Below are positions 33,590 through 46,100 of a stretch of 64,000 nt of DNA, one piece after another. This DNA is from Isoperla grammatica. Its lineage: Eukaryota > Arthropoda > Insecta > Plecoptera > Perlodidae. Made by a program: the position numbers and the translations under genes. The DNA lies in assembly GCA_945910005.1 (NCBI GenBank), contig OX246741.1, forward strand, positions 53,563,564 to 53,627,563, given 5' to 3'. Numbering within the stretch: the first letter of the stretch is position 1; each line of letters opens with the position of its first letter. A model generated the notes under the pieces. It saw only the letters and a program-made list of their open reading frames with translations, was not told the DNA's origin and did not search any database.

Positions 33590-33790
33590 GTGAATCATGT
33601 CAATGCGCATCTTGTGAGAGTGGCGCTCGTGTGGGGGGGGAGGGAGTTCCCCTCCCCTCGTGTGAGTGGCGCTCACAACACGGACTCTCTCGTGCGGCGG
33701 TGGTTTAGCTGTGGTAGGGGGTAGGGGGGGTGCGTCACCTCCCCCTCCACCTTGCAAGGGTGTCGCTCATAACACAGACTCTATCTCGTG
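33590..33790 (-). repeat. Duplicated 3' end of MCT-B coding region
   Basis: The C-terminal coding segment (TAKSPPHEIESVL) and the sequence after the stop recur about 94 bp downstream as TAKPPPHERVRVV without the stop, with a further partial copy beyond. G-run/C-run stretches separate the copies. Confidence 0.65.
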
Positions 33791-34173
33791 CGGCGGAGAC
33801 TTGGCCGTGGGGTTCATGGGCGAGGGCGCCGTCTCCACGATGGACGGCAACATGCTGTTCTCGTAGTTCTCCTCCTCGACGTCCTCGTCGATGGGCGTGA
33901 GCGCGTCCATCATGAGGGGCGGGGCTTGAGGCGCGATCCACCGCTTGAGCGCCGGCGCCATGAAGCTCGTCACCGCGGAGATGAAGAAGAAGCCGCCCGC
34001 CATGAAGAAGGGGATGGAGTAGCTGTGCGTCGCGTCGTAGACGGCGCCCGCGAGGGGTGACCCCACGATGGCGGCGCCCCCACGGAACAGGATCAACAGG
34101 CCGAACGCGTTGGTCAGCTTATCAAGGCCGAGCAGGTCGACCAAGATGATGGACGTAAGAGAGATGTACCCGG
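33767..34173 (-). CDS. MCT-B last exon
   Basis: Acceptor GTTTCAG, stop TGA at 33767-33769. Encodes the last 135 residues: [20 protein letters not shown], the last two helices (GSPLAGAVYDATHSYSIPFF, then MAGGFFFISAVTSFM), then an acidic, Pro-rich tail ending HEIESVL. In MCT-A this region is two exons; here they are fused with no intron at PLAG. Confidence 0.92.
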
Positions 34174-37100
34174 CTGAAACAGACCCACACGTTCTTGTTT
34201 ACGATAACTTGGGTTACCTTGATGGATTGCTTTGGAAAGCTTGGTTTTGGTCACTGACAAGACAGTGGCGGCTGCCCAGGTGAGAAAAGTGAGGCCTCAC
34301 CAAGGAATCTCTCATAATTTCATGTAACTGTGTATAACATTGATAAAGTAGACATAATCCGGTTTCCTATTTGGATCTCGTTTAATCTACGCCTCATCAC
34401 TCATCAGTGATAGCTTCAGAGCCGCCACTGCTGCTAAGCCACATGATAATGGCTCCTTATGGTGATGATGTGTAGGATGTGGAGGGTGAGAGAGACTAGA
34501 GAGGTGAAGGACTATCGTGGCAAGGTAGAGGAGAGGGGATAGTCACGAGCCTTGGGGAACACCTGCAAGGGAGTTAAAGGATGCGATGGATGGTCGTGGA
34601 CACCAATGGATGCGGGGTAGGTGTGGAGGGCGACGGAGAGGCGCAGGAATGCCATGGCAATAGAACAGATATAGGAAAGGGGAGAGACACGAGCCCTGGG
34701 GAACACCTGAAGGGAGTGACAGGAAGCGATGGTTGGTCATGGACACGAAGTAGGTGTGGAGAGCGAGAGAGAGGTGCAGGAATGTCGTGGCAATACAACC
34801 GGTATAGTAGAGGGGACAGACACGAGCCCTGGGGAACACCTGCAAGGGAGTGTTAACGAATGTACTCACAGATGGCGATGCCGAAGAAGACTGCCATCAC
34901 GATATACCATTAGGGGTAGGATGTGGAGAGAAGAGAGAGAGAGGTGCAGGAATGCTATGGCAATACAACAGGCATAGTAGAGGGGACACGCACGAGCCCT
35001 GGGGAACACCTGCAAGGGGAGTGATAACGAATGTACTCACAGATGGCGATGCCGAAGAAGACTGCCATCACGATGTACGCGGGGTAGGTGTGGAGAGAGA
35101 GAGAGAGTATTGATAACGAATGTACTCACAGATGGCGATGCCGAAGAAGACAGCCATCACGATGTACGCGGGGTAGGTGTGGAGATAGAGAGGTGCAGGA
35201 ATGTCGTGTCAATACAACAGGTATAGTAGAGGGGACACGCACGAGCCCTGGGGAACACCTGCAAGGGGAGTGATAACGAATGTACTCACAGATGGCGATG
35301 CCGAAGAAGACTGCCATCACGATATACGCGGGGTAGGTGTGACAGAAGGGCGTCGAAGCCACGGCCACCGTACTGATGAGGAGGCAGATGTTGTTGAGAA
35401 GTAGAGAGTCAACCCACGGGAAGTCGGCCACGTATCCGCACACCACTCGGCCCACAGTGTTCGTGATACCGATGATGGACAGAAGGAACGACGCGGAGTT
35501 GGGGTCGATACCCTGAAACAGAAACACAATCTACCATGTGGTGGCACTCTTATGATATGATTGCATAATCGACCTGTGTCAGAAGTAGAGCAATGCATTA
35601 TGAACAACACTAGAACACATGTGCTAGGCATTGACATTCAAAGATATAAGCGATTTACGAAAAAAAAAAAAAAACATTAACTACTATTCATCTAAAACTA
35701 GTTTGACGGTTTTTCGTTTCTTTTTCTTAGGTCACACTTTTTGATATCACACACTGAGCTCAAAGCTTCTGTATCACCAAACACGTTAGAAACAAAGTAA
35801 AAAAATGATTGTGCAAAATTACTGCAATAACTGGTGCTACGTCATGGCAACAAAATTCACATGCTCTGTTTCATGTTTCTGCGCCTACATACTCATATCC
35901 ACGCAGGTAGGTGTAGGTCTCTCACAGCAAAAAGTAAGATGGTATCAGAACCACCCACATTTAGTTTCCAACTTAACAAGCGCGAATGACTGACGTTTTT
36001 CCCGATTATCTAGTCAAATTTGGTTGCGGTAAGTTTTTTGACGGTAACTCACACAAAAACGTGCAAGCAGGTTTCCGTCAAAACCTTAACGCAACCAAAT
36101 TGAACTAAATAATCGGGAAAAACGTTAGTGATTCGCACTTGTTAAGTTGGAAACTAATTGTGGGCGGTCCTGACTAACCTGACACTATCTTACTTCTTGG
36201 TGTGAGAGACCTTTAACAAGTAGTGTACCGTGTACGGTAGTCTACTCACGTCGAGTATTGCTGCGTCTACCAAGTAGACGAACGGAACGTAGAGTCCCAT
36301 CATGCCGAACAGGTTGCTGATGCTGATGAGCATGAACACAGGGTCCTTGAGGAGTGACACATCCATCATGGCCGCCAGCGTGGCCTTGAACGACTCGGGC
36401 AGCGTGCAACAAGGGCACAACTCCGTCCCCCTCTCAGGGTCGCGGCCATCCCCTCGGTCTTGCGCGTAGCGGGGTAGCGAGACGACGCTCTGGCGGTAGC
36501 TGGCCAGACTCTTCTGGGACTTGTACCTGCGAGCATCCACGGACAACATTAGCTATAGTTCGTCTCTATCCAAGATGCACGCCGGTAAAGAGGACTCCTC
36601 AAAGGGCGGCTTATTTCCCGCTCACTGTGCAAGGTTGTAAACGTCAAGCTTGTCACCAGGAAGGATGCAACGTTTTTAAAAACGTGACCATCAATAATAT
36701 TTATTCAAATAAGAAAAACACCCACTTGACAATAGGAAGACGGGGGCTCAGGATTCTGTCCCTTTTCAAAGGGTCAACCATTATCTCTTGCTTAGACGGT
36801 CCATGTGGTTTGGAGCTGTCTTTACTATGTTAGAAGCTAAGTGGTTTGCCAAATAAAGGGGATGATTGACAGCATAAGTCTCCAACAATAAGAAACAGTT
36901 AGGGTTGCCAACTCTCCCGTATTTCCCGGGAAATCCCGTTTTCTGCTGTGATTTCCCGCTTCCCGTATCAACTCTACACGGGAATCAGTTTTCCCGTATT
37001 TTCACAATTTGTTTTAAAATACACATTTCGTAAACTTCCGCTTACTCTGTACACAGTTTCAGCATTTGAGCATTTTGAACTGAAAAGTGTAATGTTGAGA

Positions 37101-40100
37101 CAATTGTTTCATTATTATTTATTAATAGTTACGGTACATAAATGGTTAGACAATAGAAACAGATCAACGAGCTGAGTTATAAGTTGTTGGTATTTATTCT
37201 CTTTCGTGTCAAAAATTTTATAATTATTTAAAAGGGATATATAAAGATTCTACGTGATGCAAAATAGCTTGACAAAATGTAGAGGTAACCAGCTTAAACT
37301 ATAGATATTAGTTCAGTTTACCCTCCCAAATTAAACGTTAATTGATTGAGATTGAGAAAATTACACCTACAAAGTTATTATTAAATCCCTAAACTCATTT
37401 CATTTTCTGGGACCTAACGTCTATTATAATAGGAAAACATTTTTTTGCGCCTGCGGCGATTTGGCCTTCGGCAACTGGGACATTGCCGTCCTCTTTCCCA
37501 CTACATTTCATATCAATTTTAAAATTCCCGTATTTTCATATTCAATAGTTGGCAACCCTACCAACAGTTCCGTTTAGTTCTCATTTTGCCGGCTGTATCT
37601 TGAATCGGGACAGATAATAGTTAGTGTTTGGTTTTTGATTTTATTATTTGTTGTATAACGACGTATTCGACAACTATGATCATATGACGTCGGGGGGTGT
37701 TTGGGAAAAGGGACAAGTAGGACGTAACGGGGGAAAGGAAAGGGGAGGACGTGGCCTGCCTTTCGTCTGGCTTCTCCACCTCGACCTGTTCAGCTGAGGT
37801 AGAAGCATACGCTTCCGCCCGACATAGTTCTCGGGACCAGCAAAACACACATACCTGCACTCCACAATAAGGTAGCAGTCCCTGGGTAGGTTAGTATCTG
37901 GTGTAAGTCTACAGCAAGGTCATAGGACGTCAACAGAATCAGATTCCATTGCACCTCGTTCGTGGGAGTTCGTGGGCGTTTGGATCGTAACGAGGGCCAG
38001 CAAGTATGAAGAAGTGATACAGTAGGAAGCGAAAGAAAGAAAATTATGAAGGTCACAATAGAGATGTCAAGTACAGTAACTCAAAGAAAATTACTTTGTG
38101 CAGTTGCATGGGCAGTCAACTATTTCGAGATCCATATACGAGAGGACTAGAACTTGAAATATATTGGAACGATTAGATATTAGAGTGCTTGATAGCCATT
38201 TAAAATACAAATAAAAATGTACCCGCGGGCTGCAGGATTGAGGAATTCAGTTTTGAAATACGTGGTCACAGAGGAAAAAGGAGTTAAATACTGATGAGGA
38301 TGACAAACGTCCAGGTTAGTCATTATTTAGACAACACTATTTAGTTACCCAGGAAAGACAAAGGGCGTTATTACATTGATGAATTTAGGACCCGGTCGTT
38401 GAAGGCCAATATGGTTTGGAGTTTGGAGAGTTCATGGTGAGTACTCTTTAGAAGAAAGGCATATTGGCATTTATGGTCCCTAATGACACCAACCAGCATC
38501 CTTCTTTGTTCAGGCGTACTTCTTGATTTGGAAATACATTTCGTGTTACTCACTCGGGTAGGTTGACGACACTGCCGGAGTAGAAGATATCCTTGCGTGA
38601 CATTGGTCTGATCATCTCGCGCCTCTCTCGGGCTATGCTCGCCTTGGAGGTCGAGAAGTTGATGCTCTCGTTGTCGCCCATCTGTAAGGACCAATCAGAA
38701 CAATAAGATCAACACCAGACATTCTACCCCACATCATTATGACTTAGGACTAGTTGAGGACCAATCAGAACACTAAGATCAACACCAGACATTCTACCTC
38801 ACGTCATTATGACTTTGGACTAGTTGCTCACAATCTAATGGGAAGTAACGTGGATGTGATATTTTCACCACAGCAACAAAACAAAGTAGAGCAGATCGAA
38901 ATAATTGTGTCTTCGTTATGAATTAAAACTCTTTTTTCTTGCCAAACATGAAATTTGCGTTGAAATATTGCCGTTGGTAAGGATGTTATTAACGTTTGAA
39001 TGAATTAATACCGTTTCCCCCGAGCGGCATTCTGCAATTCTTATGGCCACTCCGAGAATGGCTTCACCTCTCTGAGTGAGCGGGCTATACTTGTAACCCC
39101 AAAAACGTGGGCGTTAGCGGTACAGCAGTCTTCAGGAAAATCTCGATACTTATCCGGGCGCAAAAGAGGTTTATATTTTTAAGTGTTCATTCTCCATTGA
39201 ATAATATCTTATTGTAGTGTATCTCCATAAGGGTTGTCGTTTTTCTGCAGCATATCCTCTTCGAAAACTGTGACTTTTTTTAGGTTTTCACCTGAATACC
39301 ATTTCAAATATACAATTTCTCAGCAAAGCAGTTTTATTAGAGACCACGAGACGCTGCACGGATATCCAGCGCAGCAGACCCCTACATTAGGGGGGCGAAT
39401 AAGCCCCATCAACTGACAGGATATCTTGCCCGTAAACGAGGTTTGCTCCTATATTGAGACGAACCACAGTGTCTGTATCGACTTGAAAACACGCTACCGC
39501 ATCGTAGCGCTATTCCTTACAGATGTGTTTTTGTTTCTGTTTTACACGGTCTAGTTGAAGCGAAGCCAAAGCGTCGGCCGTGGCCTTGATTTTATTATTC
39601 GCACATGTGTTGTTGGTGGCTAAGGTTGGAATTCATAGTCGGCCCCTACACCTAGGGGCACCCATTGTTGCTATGGATTTGTTTTGTTTATGAGAAATAA
39701 CATGGAAACAACTGTTACCGTGGTAACAATGGGCGCCCCTAGGTGTAGGGGCCGACTATGAATTCCAACCTGAACGTTTTATCTCTCGTTGTTTGACAGA
39801 GTTTTACGAGTAGAGCACGCAGACGCAATGCAGTACAGGAGAGGTATTATTACAATACAGGAGAGGTATTATTATTGTATACCGGTCAGGGAAACGAAGC
39901 ATGTCATAGAAATTGCACATGAAATGCTGTTAAAGTCATAGAAATGAACTTGTGTCGGCGTTTAATGAAAATGAAAGTGATGCAAACGGGCGTGGCTAAG
40001 GGATAAGGCTGCATGACCAAACACGTTCTTGATTGTTCTATGTACATACTTATTATCGATAAGTGCTAAAGCCTGTCCGCTCATAGTAGAAACGAAACGT

Positions 40101-43100
40101 TTAGAGCTAATGCCCAATGTTTGTGTATTGAACCATTATAATCGGCTTGTTAACCAAGATTTACTAGAAAACCACGGTTGCCAATTTTATAATAACGGAA
40201 GACGAAAGAATGTCACCCTTTGAAAGAATAAGAATTGCAGGGAAATTACAACAGCGCGCTACCTGTTGGCCCTTTAAACCCTATTTCACGGTATATTCGA
40301 CAAACATTGGTCATTAGCTGTATACGTTTCGTTTCTACTATGAACGGACAGGCTTTACATAAAATGTTACCTTTAAATTGTAGGTTTATTTTGAAAGCAC
40401 CTAATCTGGGACATGAGAATCAATTGCAAGGCAATGAGGTTATTGTTATATACGATAATGGGAACTGTGCATATGACAAAAGACGTGTGCTATTATGGTA
40501 GATGGGACGGGAACGGAATAGATAATGTACTGTACATGTTGAGCTCTACGTAGCCATAGCGCTGGAACATCAGTTTGTGGTTGCAGCCCGAGATCACCAA
40601 CAAGACTATGGGTGGCAACTGGCACTTGACTTTATCTTGCTCCAGTCTGAATGAACTAAAAGACTAAGGTTGGAATTCATAGTCGGCCCCTACACCTAGG
40701 GGCGCCCATTGTTACTAAGGTAACAGTTGTTTCCATGTTATTTTCCATAAACAAAACAAATCCATAGCAACAATGGGTGCCCCTAGGTGTAGGGGCCGAC
40801 TATGAATTCCAACCTAACTAACAACGGATAAATTATGCTCTATTGCGCCTTGGGTGGAGCATACTTGAAATACTACTGTGTATGTATTCGTTATTCATTT
40901 AGTTATGCTTGAATATGTTCGGAGGGAAAAATACATAACTAGATGTGAATTTTGTTTTGAATTTTGAATTGTGTTGTGAAAGCTTCAACTTACGTCTGTT
41001 TTGGACCACATGTCGTCACAGTTGTTGTTGCTGCGGCTGCCCCCAAGGAACGAAGACTGCGACAACCTCAGATGCAGCGACTTCCTCACGTCTCCGTTGG
41101 AGTTGACGTTCCCTCTGGACTGTCCCTTGATGGCCTGGAGCGACGGCTTGTACCTCTCCCCGGCGCTGGTCTTGCGGATGCGATCAAAGAAGGGCACCGA
41201 CCCGTTCTTGGGCAGACCCTGCACGTGCGTGGTGAACGCCGGCTGCGACGCGTTCCTCGGGAGGTTTCCGCGCGTGGGGAACTCCGGGGCGTCGGTTTTG
41301 ACCTCCTCGACGTCGGCCTCGTGTTCCTCGACCTTGGGCGGGATGTCCCCGTCGACCTTCTTGACCCCCTTGAGCTCGGCGCTGCCCGTGCTGGAGTTGC
41401 CGCTGGAGCCGCTCTGCTCCGGCGCCTTCACCTCCGAGATGGTGGGGAGGGTCGGTACAGTGGGCACGTTGGTTATCGGCGTCCCCGGCACCAGCTGGTC
41501 CAGGTTGAAGCTGGAGTGAACGCCCGGGTCGATGTTGATGGGCATCTTGAGTCGCTTCTCCTTGCTACCGTCAGGTAGCTGCACCATGAAGTAGGACCCG
41601 CTGATGGATCCTCGCTCCATCTGGAACCGCTTCTCTTCGGCCATGCGCATCAGCAGAGGCTTCACTGAGGACGCCTTGGGGTACTCGAGGGGGCGCATCA
41701 TCGCGCCGAACACCTAGACAACAGAGACAATAGCGTTAGGGGCTTCCCCGGCAGCAACATGGGCATGAGTAGAGGCTTCACTGAGGACGCCTTGGGGTAC
41801 TCGAGGGGGCGCATCATCGCGCCGAACACCTGAACAATAGAGACAGCGTTAGGGGCTTCCCCGTCAGCAACATGGGCATAAGGGGGGGGGGGGCATTATG
41901 GGGCCGTATACCTGAACTAAGAGACGAGGACGATAGGGGCTTCCCCGTCAGCAATATGGGGCCGTACACCTGAACCAAGAGACGAGTGCGATAGGGGCTT
42001 CCCCGTCAGCAACATGGGCATGAGGGGGGGGGGGGAGGGGGGCGCATTATGGGGCCGTATACCTGAACTAAGAGACGAGGACGATAGGGACTTCTCCGTC
42101 AGCACTAACATTCTTGAACGACTATACAGGGCTGTAACCGTTACACATGACTTCAACAGTGCTATTTCAATATTTGGACAGCAACACCAAAATACCATAG
42201 CTGCTACCATCTTATAGCTTCAAACAAGCATCTCTGTTACTATTTTACAAATACTTGGGTGACTCGCACCAGTGATAGATTTCAGGAATAGCCACTGGAT
42301 TGGACTGCAAATCTCAGTTGATGAACCACCTCTTATTCTCAAAAGGGTTTAATGTCTGGTTTTATGTATTTCAACTAAATATTTGTGTGTCAAATAACTT
42401 GATATCAACCCTTCAGATTGATATCTTCCATGATTTAAACAATTTAGTGGTGAGTTAAATAGTTAGTTGGAAGTTATAAAATACCGGGCATAATTTCTTT
42501 ATAGAATCGATCAGTGTAACACCTGTTATCAATCAAACGTGTTCAGAGACATTAGTAGCCAATCAATGTGCTGTCTATCAATCTTATCATTCACTAATCT
42601 ATTCAAAACGAGCGCAGACATATAATGGGTGAAACATGTGCTTCCGACAAAAGTGGGTGGCTAATGTCCATTCGACGATGGGAAAGTACAGGTGGCCATG
42701 TCACAAGTGGACTGGGAAAACGTTTGGTCGATCACACTTTTATTCCGCTTCAACGGAGAACAGCAACACTCACTCACAAACACACACATGGCACTAGACT
42801 TTACTGTAGCACATCTACACAATGTGCTTCTCATCAGGAACTATTAGGTGTATACAAGAGACTTGGATTCAGTGATGATTTCAGGCATATCCCGGGGGGG
42901 GGGGGGGCGGAGCCCCCCCCCGGCAGTTGTAAATGCCCCCCCTAGCAGATTGAAAACATCACATGAAGTAATGCAAATTTGCAAAAAAAATTGCAAAATA
43001 CAAGAAAATGAGGTATATTTTTCCACCTCATATAGGACTAGGAAATAAATCGATTTCCACGAAAAACTCATCTACATAAATGTTGCAACACTTTATTTTC

Positions 43101-46100
43101 TATTTAAACGATGTTAGTTAAAGGTAAGAATGGCAAATAGGAATCACCTCATATTCGAAAACTGAAAGGATGGCATCAACAGAGACCGTAACCCCCTCCG
43201 CCTCTGCCTTTTGTCACGGCGACAAAAAAAAGCCATAAAATGAGTTACTAATTTAGCAACACCCCAGATTTTTATCAGCCCCCCCTAGAAAAAATGTCTG
43301 AAATCAACACTGCTTGGATTCAACATCCCGACATGACACTGAAGACTCATCGCCAGCAACTGTTTTAAAGAACAATTACACAGTGTGTATGCAACTTGCA
43401 GTCCGTGCTTGCTTGCTTAATAGATGAGTGAATTGATCTTTAAATGAATTAATCACTCTATGAACAATTAAAATAATTAAATTAATATAACGCCCTTCCA
43501 TGTATTGCAAACTGTAGGTTCTCTACAACGAGGAAACTCGCTGGGAACCAAATAAATAAACAAATAAACAATAAAAAAGAGAAAGAAGTCGAGCAAAGTA
43601 CGCGTAAGGGGCTGCCTAGAGAACATTGCTCAACAATAGCTAGAGTTACTGGAATCTGGCGAATGATTATATTATAATTTCTGAACTCCAGATCATCGTA
43701 TTTCTTATCACTGTAGTGTTTAGAGTATGAAGGAGAGCCAAGACACACTTACAAACGAACCATTCTATGAAAATGATGCCGAAATAATATATAGACCAAA
43801 AACCACCTACTTTCGAACATATTTTACTTCAAAATTTTGTGTAGGAATGCCTCGGGTACTTTTCATATGGTCTCATTTACAGCTTTTTCTTGTATGATAT
43901 GAGGAAGAGGAAAAGCTTGAGAAGACCATTTGGCGAACCCGCAACTTCCCCGCACGCTGGCACGAAGCCAATCACCAATCATTTCGCAACGCTCACAAGT
44001 TATCTGATCTACTATTTATGGTTTAACAACTCTCGTCTTATGTATCAATTTGATAACATGTTATTAATTTGTACTCTGAAGATAAATGATATCTTGCCTC
44101 CGATTACACGACACAGCATTGAAGCCGATGCGATCAAAGGTACTGACACAGTTCAAGACAAATTGTTCGGTGATCTCCCATTGGTCGCTATGAAGCAAAC
44201 CTGTTGTACACTGGACAAGTTGTAATAAAAGACTGACAAAGACCAGACGCGATAGAACCATTACCAAACGGAGCTTCTTCTCAATCGACTTCAGTCAATC
44301 TCTTAGCAGAGTCTGCTCAGGGACTGCAGCCTAATCGTGGTGGGCAGGTTTGAGTGCTTTGTATTGGTGATCCCGAGAGCTAGGCCGGTGGAAGCGTATG
44401 CTTCTGGTAGGGCCACCCTTGCCGGACAGGTCGAGATGGAGAAGCCAGACGAAAGGCAGTCCATATCCACCCCTTTCCCTTTCCTACCCCGTAACGCCCT
44501 AGATCTCACTTTCCTCCGATCACCCCCCGACTTCATATGACCTAGTTGTCGAGTACGTCGTGCAACAACTTATAATAAAATAAACCTAGCAGAATTTTGC
44601 CGTTTCGCTAAATCTAGTGAGAGCTCGAATAGCTTCAGCTACCGCCAGAGAGATTCAGTAGATCGTCAGTCACAAGGTCAACTTGATCTCCGACTAGCGG
44701 ACCTCGATCAGTCTGAGCATGGATTGATAATAGTGCTCTCGTACCCCCAAATATAACTCCATGGTCTGAGGATCGTAAGGAACATAGCGACAAAGAAAAG
44801 AACTCACGGCACAGTTGAGGATAAGCCCCGCCAGGATGAGGTTGGCCCCCCGCCAATCAAAGTTCTCCAGCAACATGGTAGCGAGTGGGGCGAAGGCGAA
44901 GGTACCGAAGCCTGACCCGCAGACAGCGATACCGGTGGCCAGAGATCGTTTGGTCTCGAAGTAGTAGCCTACGCAGACCACAGCCGGTAGATAGATCAGA
45001 CCGAACCCGATGCCTGAAACAAGAGACGAACACAACCGTTATCAGGGGTGTCACTTTTATCTGCTTGCCTGGCGCGTCAGCATGATGACTTACCAGAACT
45101 GCCTTGCAACGCGGTAATTGGCGGTAATTTAGAGTTTCAAACACGTTCTTTGAAAATATTTATAACAATTATAACATTTATACATAATTCTATTTGAAGT
45201 TGGGTTGATGGAATATGTAAGAAAACATTTAGAAATGGCAACCTAAACTTTCATGCAGATTTGATCAATTTTGACGATCATATTCAGTGACGATCATATT
45301 GAGGTGACCAATTGCATTCAAATTAACACATTTTCAAGTTGTTCATGATTATACGCATTAACAATGGGCAGACATTCGTTGATGTATAAGCCCTACTGAC
45401 AACTCTTATCTAACCATATCGATGATTATGACACAATTGATGGTCAACATTTTTTTTTTATGGAAAAATTATGACGTCTTCATTATCAAGTACGTTTAGT
45501 GCATTATGATGTTATTCATCCACCGTTCATCCATAAGCTTGCCGTAAGCTGAAAGAAAAAACCGTAAACTAAAATGTATTAAAGATAGTGCGCACTATAG
45601 GCCTACATACTTCATGACGTAAGTAGCCCAAGGTAGACCTATGTATTTCAACTCAGTTCAGATTGTTCACTGCGAGCACGTATGTTTGCGAGACTGTCGT
45701 AAAGCGGATTAAAGCAACAATGTTAGCCCTACGAGCCGCTGAAAAATTAATGGGAAAAGCAGCTTTCAACGATTTGAACTTAAAGCTGACGTTTGTATTG
45801 TGCGAAAAAAAATACTGAAACAATAGACTAACTTCACCTTCTAAATTATTGAAAAGTAATCTGAAAAGGCAGAAGTTGCTGTGTAAGTTATAAAACAGCA
45901 AGTGTCTCATGGTCGGAATTAATATTAAGAGTCTGCGGCAGTCACCGTCGAAGTTGTGGGTAGATAGAGTAGCTAAAGAATATCAACGTCTACCGATAGC
46001 GAACAAAAAAATGTACAAAATTCATTTCGTTTAGATTAAATCCGATAATTGAGATATATGGAATAGGTTGTTTACTATTGGAGATAGTATTGTATTATCG

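Noticed and set aside
40964..41578. 204-codon plus-strand frame
   Set aside because: Shadow of MCT-B exon 4 on the opposite strand; GC-rich codon bias keeps it open by chance.
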